Assembly: GCA_052117605.1 (NCBI GenBank) | Contig: JBQKIT010000004.1 | From: CAG-791 sp000431495 | GTDB taxonomy: Bacteria; Bacillota; Clostridia; Lachnospirales; Lachnospiraceae | Direction: 5' to 3' (one strand) | DNA: 64,000 bases | Program-made: the position numbers and the translations under genes | Shown: positions 22,599 through 31,767 of the stretch, one piece after another | How the letters are laid out: every line of letters starts with the position of its first letter | Position numbering within the stretch: the first letter of the stretch is position 1 | The notes under the pieces: generated by a model | The model's input: the letters and a program-made list of their open reading frames with translations, nothing else | Told to the model about the DNA's origin: nothing | Database searches by the model: none

Positions 22599-25268
22599 AT
22601 GAAGGAATTGTCAAAGACCTACGATCCGCAGTCCATTGAGGACAGGATTTACGAGAACTGGGAAGAGAAGAAGTATTTTCATGCGGAGGTGGATCATTCG
22701 AAGCTTCCGTTTACGATTGTGATCCCGCCGCCGAACATTACCGGTCAGCTCCACATGGGACATGCGCTGGATGAGACGATGCAGGACATCATCATCCGCT
22801 TTAAGAGAATGCAGGGCTATAATGCATTGTGGCAGCCCGGGACCGACCATGCCTCCATCGCGACTGAGGTAAAGGTCATCAATGAGCTGAAGAAGAAGGG
22901 CATCACCAAGGCAGATCTTGGCCGTGAGGGCTTTCTTGAGAAGTGCTGGGAGTGGCGCGAAGAGTATGGTCACCGCATTGTGAAGCAGCTGAAGAAGCTG
23001 GGATCTTCCTGCGACTGGGACCGTGAGCGCTTCACCATGGACGAGGGCTGCAACAAGGCCGTGACCGAGACCTTCGTAAAGATGCATGAGAAGGGATGGA
23101 TTTACAAGGGCAACCGTATGGTGAACTGGTGCCCGGTATGCCAGACCTCTATTTCGGATGCCGAAGTGGAATACAAGGAGCAGCAGAGCCATTTCTGGCA
23201 CATCAAATATCCGCTGATTGAGGAGGATGGAAGCGTCAGCACAACGCAGTTCCTGGAATTTGCGACCACCCGTCCGGAGACGATGCTCGGAGATACTGCC
23301 GTTGCAGTCAATCCGGAGGATCCCCGTTACAAGAACCTGATCGGAAGAGAGGTCATGCTTCCGATTATGAACCGTCCGATTCCGATTGTTGCAGATGAGC
23401 ACGCCGATCCTGAGGAAGGAACCGGCGTGGTTAAGATTACGCCCGCACATGACCCGAACGACTTTGAGGTCGGGAAGCGTCACAACCTTCCGGTGATCAA
23501 CATCCTGAACGACGATGCGACCATCAATGAGAACGGCGGCAAGTATCAGGGAATGGACCGGTATGCGGCAAGAGATGCCATCGTGAAGGAGCTCGATGAG
23601 ATGGGCCTTCTTGTCGGCATCGAGGATCTGACGCATAACGTCGGAACCCATGACCGCTGCGGCACCACAGTAGAGCCGATGGTGAAGGAGCAGTGGTTCG
23701 TGAAGATGGACGAGCTGATCAAGCCCGCTGTCAAGGCCGTGGAGGACGGTGAAATCCAGCTTATTCCCAAGAGCATGGAGAAGACCTACTTCAACTGGAC
23801 GAACAACATCAAGGACTGGTGCATTTCCCGTCAGCTCTGGTGGGGACACCGGATTCCGGCATGGTACTGCGATGACTGCGGTGAAACGATTGTGGCAAGC
23901 GAAGCACCGGAGAAATGCCCGAAGTGCGGCAGCACACATCTGAAGCAGGATCCGGATACGCTGGACACCTGGTTTTCCTCTGCACTGTGGCCGTTTGAAA
24001 CGCTTGGATGGCCGGAGCAGACGGAGGACCTGAAGTATTTCTATCCGACGGATGTGCTGGTAACCGGCTATGACATTATTTTCTTCTGGGTTATCCGGAT
24101 GATTTTCTCCGGCTATGAGCAGATGGGAGAAAAGCCGTTCAAGACCGTACTCTTCCACGGACTCGTCCGCGACTCACAGGGACGCAAGATGTCGAAGTCT
24201 CTCGGCAACGGCATTGATCCCCTTGAGATCATCGACAAATACGGCGCGGATGCACTGCGTCTCACCCTGATTACAGGAAATGCGCCCGGCAACGACATGC
24301 GCTTCTATATTGAGCGCGTGGAGAACAGCCGGAACTTCGCCAATAAGGTATGGAATGCTTCCCGCTTCATCATGATGAACATGGAGGACGGGAAGGAGGC
24401 GGATGCTGCGGTCATGCCGCAGGGACTTCAGCCGGAGGATCAGTGGATTCTGTCCAAGTTCAACCATGTGGTATCGGATGTCACTGAGAACATGGAGAAG
24501 TTTGAACTGGGCATCGCTGTCCAGAAGGTCTATGACTTTATCTGGGGCGAGTTCTGCGACTGGTACATCGAGATGGTGAAGCCGAGACTGTACCGCACCG
24601 ATGATGCCGTAAGCAAGGAAGCAGCGCTTTGGACGCTTCAGACCGTTCTGATCGGAGGCTTGAAGCTTCTGCATCCGTTTATGCCTTTTATTACGGAGGA
24701 AATTTTCTCTACGATTCAGACGAAGGAGCCTTCCATCATGATCTCCTCGTGGCCGAAGCGCAGAGAGGACTTTGACTTCCCGGAGCAGGAGAAGGATATC
24801 GAAATGATCAAGGATGCGGTATCCGGAATCCGCAAGATGCGCAGCGACCGGAACGTGGCCCCTTCGAGAAAATCCAAGGTCTATGTCGTTTCCGACAGTG
24901 ACAAGACCCTGGAGGTATTCCGCAAGGATCAGCTCTTCTTTGAGACGCTGGCATATGCGAATGAGATTGTTCTGCAGAAGGATCAGGCAGGCATTCCGGA
25001 CGGAGCGGTATCGGTGATTGAGCCGTTTGCAACCTTCTTCGTTCCGATGCAGGATCTGATGGATATCGCTGCAGAGGTGGAGCGTCTTCAGAAGGAGCTC
25101 GATCGTCTTGACGGCGAGCTGAAGCGCTCGGAGAAGATGCTCTCCAATGAGAGATTCCTTGCCAAGGCACCTCAGGCGAAGATTGACGAAGAGAAGGAGA
25201 AGCAGCAGAATTACCGCCTGCAGTATGAGTCGGTGAATGCGATGCTGCAGCAGATGAAGAATCTGTAA
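22599..25268 (+). CDS. valS: Valyl-tRNA synthetase
   Basis: The 889-residue class I synthetase is complete. It shows PPPNITGQLHMGHAL with the HMGH form of the HIGH motif near residues 42-56, the editing domain, a zinc-ribbon-like CDDC...CPKC segment near 425-445, KMSKS in GRKMSKSLGN near 530, and a C-terminal coiled-coil arm (about 820-889). It charges tRNA-Val in the cytoplasm. It follows the carrier-protein gene by 35 bp; no T-box leader is seen in that gap, so expression may depend on the upstream operon or on a promoter inside it. Confidence 0.97.
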   Translation: MKELSKTYDPQSIEDRIYENWEEKKYFHAEVDHSKLPFTIVIPPPNITGQLHMGHALDETMQDIIIRFKRMQGYNALWQPGTDHASIATEVKVINELKKKGITKADLGREGFLEKCWEWREEYGHRIVKQLKKLGSSCDWDRERFTMDEGCNKAVTETFVKMHEKGWIYKGNRMVNWCPVCQTSISDAEVEYKEQQSHFWHIKYPLIEEDGSVSTTQFLEFATTRPETMLGDTAVAVNPEDPRYKNLIGREVMLPIMNRPIPIVADEHADPEEGTGVVKITPAHDPNDFEVGKRHNLPVINILNDDATINENGGKYQGMDRYAARDAIVKELDEMGLLVGIEDLTHNVGTHDRCGTTVEPMVKEQWFVKMDELIKPAVKAVEDGEIQLIPKSMEKTYFNWTNNIKDWCISRQLWWGHRIPAWYCDDCGETIVASEAPEKCPKCGSTHLKQDPDTLDTWFSSALWPFETLGWPEQTEDLKYFYPTDVLVTGYDIIFFWVIRMIFSGYEQMGEKPFKTVLFHGLVRDSQGRKMSKSLGNGIDPLEIIDKYGADALRLTLITGNAPGNDMRFYIERVENSRNFANKVWNASRFIMMNMEDGKEADAAVMPQGLQPEDQWILSKFNHVVSDVTENMEKFELGIAVQKVYDFIWGEFCDWYIEMVKPRLYRTDDAVSKEAALWTLQTVLIGGLKLLHPFMPFITEEIFSTIQTKEPSIMISSWPKRREDFDFPEQEKDIEMIKDAVSGIRKMRSDRNVAPSRKSKVYVVSDSDKTLEVFRKDQLFFETLAYANEIVLQKDQAGIPDGAVSVIEPFATFFVPMQDLMDIAAEVERLQKELDRLDGELKRSEKMLSNERFLAKAPQAKIDEEKEKQQNYRLQYESVNAMLQQMKNL

Positions 25269-25331
25269 CCGGAGGCGGAAGGAAGACCTGCAGCCGGCTG
25301 CAGAGGAAAGAGCTGCGAAGGTAGGTGACGT

Positions 25332-25505
25332 ATGATCAATTTTGATGAAGAGATCAAGAAATTTCATCCGAGTCTTGAAATCAGCGATGTCGAGAATGCA
25401 ATTTATAACCAGGATATGAAGGATATGGTTGACGTCATGCTGAAGATGACAAAGGACGGCGTATACGGGGCAGAGAGTTCTCCGGCACACAACATAAGGA
25501 TGTAA
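25332..25505 (+). CDS. Small acidic protein of 57 residues
   Basis: ATG 25332, preceded by AAGGTAGGTGA, opens a 57-codon frame (MINFDEEIKKFHPSLEISDV, then an acidic helical stretch with several Asp-Met pairs) and ends in TAA 3 bp before the next gene. The strong ribosome-binding site, codon use like the neighbours and tight spacing (63 bp after valS, 3 bp before the TPR gene) support a real gene. It is probably a cytoplasmic helical protein. I do not recognise a family with certainty. Confidence 0.7.
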   Translation: MINFDEEIKKFHPSLEISDVENAIYNQDMKDMVDVMLKMTKDGVYGAESSPAHNIRM

Positions 25506-25508
25506 TCA

Positions 25509-27269
25509 ATGTATTGCTTCAAATGCGGCTGCGAGCTCAATAAGACGGATCATTGTCCGAACTGCGGAGCGGATGTAGGCACTTATAAGAAAATTATATA
25601 TACGTCCAATTATCTGTATAATGACGGGCTGCAGAAGGCACAGGTACGGGATCTTTCCGGTGCAATCCTGTCGCTGAAGAACAGTCTGTGGTTCAACAAG
25701 GATAACCTGGATGCCAGGAATCTTCTCGGTCTCATTTACTACGAGATCGGAGAGACGGTTGCGGCACTTTCGGAGTGGGTGATCTCCAAGAACATCAACG
25801 ACGAGAGACTTCACCGCAAGCAGAATCTCGGGGCGGAGTATCTGGCACAGGTTCAGGCAAGCAAACAGACGATGGAGAATCTTGACAGCTCCATCGAGAG
25901 ATATAATCACGCTCTGGAATGCTGCTATACCGATAATCTGGACGTTGCGGTTCTGCAGCTGAAGAAGGTGCTGTCGGTGAATCCGCGCTATCTGCGCGCA
26001 AGACAGCTCCTTGCGCTGCTTTATATTGAGAACAAGCAGTACAAGCGGGCTGACAAAGAGCTGCAGCGCTGTCTTCTTCTGGATGTGAACAACACGACCA
26101 CCCTTCGTTACCGGAAGGAGGTCCTTTCGAAACTTCAGCCGGAGGGTGCCTCGCAGGCGGGTGCACAGAATGCGATGCACAAGGCCAATGTCCGGACGGT
26201 TAAGACGGCCACTACCGGTGCGGATGCGCAGGCGCCCCGCGGCAGGAATGGAAAGCCGAAGAAACCGAAGGTTGGCAGTGTCATCAAATACACGGCAGAT
26301 AATGAGACCATTATTCAGCCGGTTAACGCAAGAAATCCGGGCGTAGACGGCTTTGGCATTCCTTCCTGGATTTACGGTGGGGTGATCGGGCTTCTTGTGG
26401 GTGCTGCGATGGTAGCGTTTGTCATCATGCCCACCAGAATCCAGTCCATACGAACGGATGCACAGAAGCAGATCCGGGAGATTTCCTCCCAGTCGGACGG
26501 CAAGGATTCTCAGATCACCGATCTGCAGAGTCAGGTGGAGCAGCTGAATGCGGATTTGAAGGATCTGCAGGAGGAGCAGGAGAAGAACACGGCCTCCGGG
26601 GGAGAGAACAAGACGGATGTGCTGATGGAAAGTGCAGCGCTCTACGTGGAGGATTCGGTGAAGGTTGCAGATGCAGCCAAGGCCCTGGCGAAGATCGACC
26701 CGGAGACGGCAACGGAGGGAATGTCCGATGCCTATACAAAGCTGTACAACGATCTGTATCCGCTTCTTCGCGCTGAGATTCTGCAGACCTTTGCGGATTC
26801 CGGAATTACGGCGTATGAGGCGTCCACTCCGGATTATGCGGCGGCTGCAGAGGATCTGGAGACTGCGAATAAGTTTGAGAAGCAGGATCAGACCGGACAG
26901 ACCTGGGCGAAGCGCCAGTACTATTTGGCAAACTCCTATTATCAGCTGTATCTGGCGGCGAAGGATGGTTCGTCTGATGACAACAATACCTCTGCGGAGG
27001 AATATGTGACCAAGGCAAAGGCTGTGATTGCAAATCTGGCGGCGAAGGATGCGTCATCGGAGTATACGATCAAAGCAAATGCACTGCTTGCACAGCTTCC
27101 TGAGGTGACGGCAGGAAGTGCCGCAGCATCCGGGGAAGCGGCAGGCACCGGCACATCAGCAGGAGCAGAGGAAAGTACCGGAACGGCGAATGCAAACGGC
27201 ACATCAGCAGGAGCAGCGGGGAGTACAGGCGCAGCGAATGCAAACGGTGCCGGCGGCGCACAGGAATAG
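25509..27269 (+). CDS. Zinc-ribbon, TPR and single-pass membrane protein
   Basis: The 586-residue protein begins with a zinc ribbon (C3, C6, C16, C19), then TPR-like helical repeats (about 35-220), a basic low-complexity linker, one membrane helix near 285-306, a coiled coil (about 320-365), a second helical repeat region, and a tail rich in Ala, Gly, Ser, Thr and Asn. The zinc ribbon and TPRs would be cytoplasmic and the coiled coil outside. TPR proteins assemble complexes; the partner is unknown. It is followed by a good terminator. The C-terminal tail contains imperfect repeats of TSAGAxxSTGxANANG. Confidence 0.8.
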   Translation: MYCFKCGCELNKTDHCPNCGADVGTYKKIIYTSNYLYNDGLQKAQVRDLSGAILSLKNSLWFNKDNLDARNLLGLIYYEIGETVAALSEWVISKNINDERLHRKQNLGAEYLAQVQASKQTMENLDSSIERYNHALECCYTDNLDVAVLQLKKVLSVNPRYLRARQLLALLYIENKQYKRADKELQRCLLLDVNNTTTLRYRKEVLSKLQPEGASQAGAQNAMHKANVRTVKTATTGADAQAPRGRNGKPKKPKVGSVIKYTADNETIIQPVNARNPGVDGFGIPSWIYGGVIGLLVGAAMVAFVIMPTRIQSIRTDAQKQIREISSQSDGKDSQITDLQSQVEQLNADLKDLQEEQEKNTASGGENKTDVLMESAALYVEDSVKVADAAKALAKIDPETATEGMSDAYTKLYNDLYPLLRAEILQTFADSGITAYEASTPDYAAAAEDLETANKFEKQDQTGQTWAKRQYYLANSYYQLYLAAKDGSSDDNNTSAEEYVTKAKAVIANLAAKDASSEYTIKANALLAQLPEVTAGSAAASGEAAGTGTSAGAEESTGTANANGTSAGAAGSTGAANANGAGGAQE

Positions 27270-27299
27270 GAAAAACATAACAGCAGATGTAACAAGTAG

Positions 27300-27327
27300 G
27301 CGCACCGCTTGTACGGTGCGCTTTGTT
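27300..27327 (+). terminator. Intrinsic terminator after the TPR gene
   Basis: GCGCACCG (27300-27307) pairs with CGGTGCGC (27314-27321) around a 6-nt loop and is followed by TTTGTT. Confidence 0.8.
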
Positions 27328-27375
27328 GCACCCTGCAGATGTACTGCACATAGAGTATGCACAGAGGCATGTAGA

Positions 27376-27612
27376 ATGAAACGGGAAATGGAATTCAAGA
27401 TGGAACGTCCGGGACTTTTGCAGGAGGGACAGAAGGTGACGGTCACGGAAGGACTGCTTCCCAGCAACTATTACTATACGATTGATCCTTCTCTTGCAAT
27501 GAGCGGGAATATCCCTTTTACGAAACGGCTGAAGGCCAGAGAAGGCATTGTGAAAACGATAGAAGAGAATGAGCGCGGCTTTTATGTCATCGCTGAATTT
27601 GAAGAGGATTGA
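27376..27612 (+). CDS. Small conserved-looking protein of about 78 residues
   Basis: A frame from ATG 27376 (alternative ATG 27388) gives a compact protein with a central YYYTIDPSLAMSGN segment and an acidic, aromatic C-terminus (RGFYVIAEFEED). It has normal codon use, is close to the following transporter gene and sits behind a terminator, so it begins a new transcription unit. The sequence looks like a single small beta-rich domain, probably cytoplasmic. I do not know its function. Confidence 0.65.
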   Translation: MKREMEFKMERPGLLQEGQKVTVTEGLLPSNYYYTIDPSLAMSGNIPFTKRLKAREGIVKTIEENERGFYVIAEFEED

Positions 27613-27626
27613 GGAATCATCAGCAT

Positions 27627-28628
27627 ATGGAAGAAAATAGGACGACAGCCGGGAAAATGCCGCTTCGGAATGCGGTCTGCTGCTTTCTGGGAGCACTGAT
27701 CTGGGGAACCGCCTTTGTGGCACAGAGAATCGGCAGCGATGAGATTCCGGTTTCTGCCTTTGTCGGGATTCGCTTCCTGATGGGCTTTGCGGTGCTGCTG
27801 CCTCTTGTCATTGCAAGAGAGCGGATGCGCAGGCGCAGAATTGCGCAGGGCGACCGGACGGTGGAGCCGGTTGATCACAGACAGTCTGTGATCGGAGGAA
27901 TGGTCTGTGGTGTGGTGCTTATGGCAGCCTCCTGGCTTCAGCAGGCGGCAATTCCGCATGTATCGGTCGGGAAAGCAGGGTTTCTGACGGCACTGTACAT
28001 CATCATGGTTCCGATTCTTTCTTTTCTTTTCACACGGAGAAGCAAGGCAAAGGTCTGGGTTTCGGCAGCCATTTCCGCAGTCGGACTGTACTTTCTGTGT
28101 ATGAAGCCGAATGAGAGCTTTGGAATCGGGACCTGGGAGCTGATATTGATTGGCGGCGCTCTTATGTTCTCTCTGCAGATTATGAGCATTGACCATTTCG
28201 TCGTTCGGACCGATGGGGTAGAATTATCCTGTATACAGTTTCTTACAACCGGCGTGCTCGGCTCTGTCATTGCGCTGGCACGGGGAGAGATGTCGCTGGC
28301 CGGTGTGTCCATGGCGGGAATTCTTGCTCTGCTGTATGCGGGTATTTTCTCCAGCGGAATTGCATATACGCTGCAGATTGTCGGACAGAAGGGAGCGGAT
28401 CCTGCTATTGCGTCTCTGATTATGTCGCTGGAATCCGTCATCAGTGCGGTTTCTGCCTTTCTGATTCTTCATCAGACGATGTCAGGGAGAGAGCTTTTCG
28501 GCTGCGTGCTGATGGCTTCTGCAATTGTACTGGTACAGATGCCTGAGCTTCATCCGGGAAGAAAACGGGCAGAGGCAGGGGAAACCGGAGAAACAGGAAA
28601 GACCAAGGATGGAACGCAAAACGCTTAA
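27627..28628 (+). CDS. EamA/DMT-family permease
   Basis: The 333-residue protein has ten predicted helices in two EamA repeats: the first opens FLGALIWGTAFVAQRIG near 20-36 and the second follows TWELILIGGALMFSL. A conserved SLIMSLESVISAVSAF stretch closes the second repeat. DMT transporters export metabolites, often amino acids, across the cytoplasmic membrane. Start ATG 27627 is used; a TTG at 27609 is possible. The last 20 residues are low-complexity and overlap the start of the next gene by 20 bp, suggesting coupling. Confidence 0.88.
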   Translation: MEENRTTAGKMPLRNAVCCFLGALIWGTAFVAQRIGSDEIPVSAFVGIRFLMGFAVLLPLVIARERMRRRRIAQGDRTVEPVDHRQSVIGGMVCGVVLMAASWLQQAAIPHVSVGKAGFLTALYIIMVPILSFLFTRRSKAKVWVSAAISAVGLYFLCMKPNESFGIGTWELILIGGALMFSLQIMSIDHFVVRTDGVELSCIQFLTTGVLGSVIALARGEMSLAGVSMAGILALLYAGIFSSGIAYTLQIVGQKGADPAIASLIMSLESVISAVSAFLILHQTMSGRELFGCVLMASAIVLVQMPELHPGRKRAEAGETGETGKTKDGTQNA

Positions 28629-29712
28629 AGAGAAGAACAAGAACTGCCGGAAAGGGAGAATCTCAGGAAAGAAGACGCTGCTTCTTTTATGCCTTCTGCC
28701 CTGCCTTCTCTTTGGCTGTGCAAAGGCTCCGGGGATCAATACGGAGGGTGAGGAATCGCAGGGAGACAAGCTTCTGGAAGCAGGCTCCTATCAGGAAGCT
28801 GCCGATCTGTATCAGCAGAAGATCGATGGCGGAGAGGGAAGCGAAGAGAATTACCGGCGTCTTGGGATTGCCTGGATGGGACTTGGAGATTACAACAAGG
28901 CCGCAGCTGCCTTTGAGACAGCGATTTTCGAGGCCGGAATTGTTCCTGGGGATACGGAATACGACATCAATTATTACCTGGGCTCCTGCTACGACAAGCT
29001 CGGAGATTACGAGGCTGCGCTGAAGGTTTACGATGCCATCGTGACGCTGCGTCCGAAGGATGCCGATGCCATTGAGCTTCGCGGCGCGGTGAAAATGCAG
29101 ATGGGCGACACGGATGGGATGCAGGAGGATTTCTCCAAATCAATTGCGCTGGAGCCATCCAATTATGATCGTCTGCTTTCTGTTTATTCGGCGATGTCGC
29201 AGAATGGATATGACACCGAGGGAAAGGTATACCTGCAGAATGCCCTTGATAAGTATTCTGACAGCATGAGCAGTTATGACCGGGGCCGGATTGCCTATTA
29301 TGTCGGAGACTATGAAACGGCAAGAACCAATCTGGAGCAGATGCAGAGCAATACAGATGAAAAGGTCGTCCTGATGCTGGGCAGAACCTATGAGGCACTG
29401 GGAGATTTCAATTACGCGACCAATGTATATAAAACCTTTCTTTCCTCAGACTCGACGCATCCGGAGGTATATAATCAGCTGGGCCTCTGCTGTATGAAGA
29501 TGGAGGCTTACGATGCTGCCCTGGAGGCGTTTCAGAACGGGAAGAAGCTTGGCGCAGCGGAGTGCCTGCAGAGCCTTTCCTTTAATGAAATCGTGGCGTA
29601 CGAGCACCTGGGTAATTTTGAACAGGCCAAGGCTCTGATGGATACCTATCTGGCGTCTTATCCGGGAGATGAGAAGGCAAAGAGAGAGCAAGTTTTTTTA
29701 AGTACAAGATAA
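28609..29712 (+). CDS. TPR-repeat lipoprotein
   Basis: The 367-residue protein has a long basic N-terminus, a hydrophobic stretch and a lipobox LFGC with the acylated cysteine at residue 37. The remainder consists of about eight tetratricopeptide repeats, for instance YRRLGIAWMGLGDYNKAAAAF and YYLGSCYDKLGDYEAALKVY. It should be an extracytoplasmic scaffold for protein complexes. ATG 28609 lies inside the end of the EamA gene, with AGGAAAGACCAAGG before it, so the two are co-translated. The partner is unknown. It is followed by pyrF. Confidence 0.85.
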   Translation: MERKTLKEKNKNCRKGRISGKKTLLLLCLLPCLLFGCAKAPGINTEGEESQGDKLLEAGSYQEAADLYQQKIDGGEGSEENYRRLGIAWMGLGDYNKAAAAFETAIFEAGIVPGDTEYDINYYLGSCYDKLGDYEAALKVYDAIVTLRPKDADAIELRGAVKMQMGDTDGMQEDFSKSIALEPSNYDRLLSVYSAMSQNGYDTEGKVYLQNALDKYSDSMSSYDRGRIAYYVGDYETARTNLEQMQSNTDEKVVLMLGRTYEALGDFNYATNVYKTFLSSDSTHPEVYNQLGLCCMKMEAYDAALEAFQNGKKLGAAECLQSLSFNEIVAYEHLGNFEQAKALMDTYLASYPGDEKAKREQVFLSTR

Positions 29713-29795
29713 CAGGTTGCACAGGCTGTGAGCCATGCGTTATACTGCAACCGAATATCCGCGGTCCATGCATGACCGCAGCAAGGAAGGAAGCT

Positions 29796-30734
29796 ATGAT
29801 TTCAAAACTGATCGAAGAAATCCGTAAGAAGAATGCACCGGTGGTTGTCGGACTGGATCCACAGATGAGCTTTATTCCGGAGCAACTGTTAAAGGATGCT
29901 GCCCGCCATGTGGAGGATGCGACCTATGACGAGGATCTTGGCACTGCGGCAGAGGCGGTCTGGCGCTTCAACAAGGAGATTGTGGATGCGGTTGCAGACC
30001 TGGTTCCTGCGGTGAAGCCGCAGATTGCGATGTATGAGCAGTTCGGAATTCCGGGGATGATCGCATACTGGAAGACGGTTCGCTACTGTCAGGAAAAGGG
30101 GCTGATTGTGATCGGTGACGTGAAGCGCGGAGACATCGGATCGACCTCGGAGGCATATGCGAGAGCTCACCTTGGAAGAGTTGAGATCGGCGGACACAGA
30201 ATCCGTGCGTTTTATGAGGATTTTGCAACCGTAAATCCTTATCTTGGAACAGATGGAATCAAACCGTTTGTGGATATCTGCAATCAGGAGGACAAGGGCA
30301 TCTTTGTTCTGGTAAAGACCTCCAATCCCTCCAGCGGAGAGTTTCAGGACATTAAGACCGAGGACGGCCGTCATATGTACGAGGTGGTCGGAGAAAAGGT
30401 CCGTGAGTGGGGCGAGCAGTCGATGGACGGCGCGTACAGCAATGTGGGAGCAGTGGTCGGAGCAACCTATCCGGAGCAGGCGAAGGTGCTTCGCGAGCTG
30501 ATGCCGCATACCTTTATCCTGGCACCCGGGTACGGAGCACAGGGAGCAACGGCAAAGGATCTGTCCGGATTCTTTGACAAGGACGGAAACGGCGCAATTG
30601 TCAATTCCTCCAGAGGAATCATTGCGGCCTACAAGAAGGAGAAGTATGCCCGCTTCGGCGAGGAGGGCTTTGCGGATGCGGCAAGAGCGGCAACGATTGA
30701 TATGATCGAGGATCTTCGCACGGCACTTGGTTAA
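29796..30734 (+). CDS. pyrF: Orotidine 5'-phosphate decarboxylase (group 2)
   Basis: The 312-residue enzyme is of the longer PyrF type common in clostridia. It has VVVGLDPQMSF near the N-terminus, the catalytic VIGDVKRGDIGST motif near 108-120, and APGYGAQG followed by NSSRGI near the phosphate-binding end. It converts OMP to UMP in the last step of de novo pyrimidine synthesis. ATG 29796 has AAGGAAGGAAG upstream; an in-frame ATG at 29772 lacks a site. pyrE follows after 34 bp. A short GCGGTC...GACCGC hairpin lies just before the start. Confidence 0.95.
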   Translation: MISKLIEEIRKKNAPVVVGLDPQMSFIPEQLLKDAARHVEDATYDEDLGTAAEAVWRFNKEIVDAVADLVPAVKPQIAMYEQFGIPGMIAYWKTVRYCQEKGLIVIGDVKRGDIGSTSEAYARAHLGRVEIGGHRIRAFYEDFATVNPYLGTDGIKPFVDICNQEDKGIFVLVKTSNPSSGEFQDIKTEDGRHMYEVVGEKVREWGEQSMDGAYSNVGAVVGATYPEQAKVLRELMPHTFILAPGYGAQGATAKDLSGFFDKDGNGAIVNSSRGIIAAYKKEKYARFGEEGFADAARAATIDMIEDLRTALG

Positions 30735-30768
30735 GAGCAGCGGTCAGACTGCGGAAGGAAGGATATCC

Positions 30769-31449
30769 ATGGAACAGTACAAACAGGATTTTATTGATTT
30801 TATGCTGGATTCCCGTGTCCTTAAATTCGGGGATTTTACCTTAAAGAGCGGACGCAAGTCTCCGTTCTTCATGAATGCAGGTGCTTATCAGAACGGCGGA
30901 CAGCTGATCCGTCTCGGTGAGTATTATGCAAGAGCCATTCATGATACGTATGGTCTGGATTTTGACATTCTGTTCGGACCTGCCTATAAGGGCATTCCGC
31001 TTGCAGTGGCCACAGTGATGGCCATCAGTAAGATATACGGCGTGAACATCCGTTACTGCGCAAACCGTAAGGAGGTCAAGGATCACGGGGACACCGGAAT
31101 CCTTCTCGGAAGTAAGCTTCGCGATGGAGACCGCGTGGTGATCATTGAGGACGTTACCACCTCCGGAGCATCGATGGCGGAGACGGTTCCGATTCTTCGC
31201 GCACAGGCAGATGTGGAGATTCTCGGACTGATGGTTTCTCTGAACCGTATGGAGGTCGGTCTGGAGGGGAAGGTTTCCGCACTGGATGAGATTAAGGAGA
31301 AATACGGTTTCCCTGCAGGAGCAATCGTAACCATGCAGGATGTCATGGATTATCTTGGAACGCCGAAGAAAGGCGAGACCGAGGCATTTCTGAACGATGA
31401 CATGAAGGAAGCGCTCCGCAAATACTACGAGGAATATGGGGTACATTAA
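30769..31449 (+). CDS. pyrE: Orotate phosphoribosyltransferase
   Basis: The 226-residue enzyme carries the phosphoribosyltransferase signature VVIIEDVTTSGAS near 123-135 and the orotate-binding KSGRKSPFFMNAG segment near 24-36. It joins orotate and PRPP to form OMP, the substrate of the neighbouring PyrF. ATG 30769 has GGAAGGAAGGA upstream. Its stop is immediately followed by a TTG start of the next small gene. Confidence 0.96.
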   Translation: MEQYKQDFIDFMLDSRVLKFGDFTLKSGRKSPFFMNAGAYQNGGQLIRLGEYYARAIHDTYGLDFDILFGPAYKGIPLAVATVMAISKIYGVNIRYCANRKEVKDHGDTGILLGSKLRDGDRVVIIEDVTTSGASMAETVPILRAQADVEILGLMVSLNRMEVGLEGKVSALDEIKEKYGFPAGAIVTMQDVMDYLGTPKKGETEAFLNDDMKEALRKYYEEYGVH

Positions 31450-31764
31450 TTGAGAAAGCCTCATGGACATTTATTCAGCAGCCGGGAGCAGTCGGTCAAC
31501 GCCCTTTTGTCAGTGATACTGGGAGGGATTTCACTGCTCTCCTGCAGCATCATGGTCTATCTGACATATAAGAACGGCGGCCAGGCGCAGCTGCGCTATG
31601 GCGGCGTCGTTTTTATATGTCTTTTTTTCTCTCTGGCAGGCATGATTCTGGCAATTTTGTCCCGAAGGGAGCCGGAGAAATTTTATCTGACTTCCTATCT
31701 TGGCATGCTGTTAAACGGGCTGGTTCTGGCCTTTGGCTTTGTGGTGATGTATTTGGGAGCATGA
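31450..31764 (+). CDS. DUF6142-like small membrane protein
   Basis: The 104-residue protein has a short basic cytoplasmic N-terminus (with SSREQS before the first helix) and three predicted membrane helices. The arrangement resembles the DUF6142 family of clostridia, which has no known function. The start is a TTG directly after the pyrE stop, with a GGAATATGGGG sequence upstream; no ATG precedes the first helix. The next gene begins 3 bp later. Translational coupling with pyrE is likely. Confidence 0.75.
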   Translation: MRKPHGHLFSSREQSVNALLSVILGGISLLSCSIMVYLTYKNGGQAQLRYGGVVFICLFFSLAGMILAILSRREPEKFYLTSYLGMLLNGLVLAFGFVVMYLGA

Positions 31765-31767
31765 GTA

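Noticed and set aside
22611..24158. Long open frame antisense to valS
   Set aside because: Shadow of valS; the composition is low-complexity in His, Leu and Arg and lacks known motifs.
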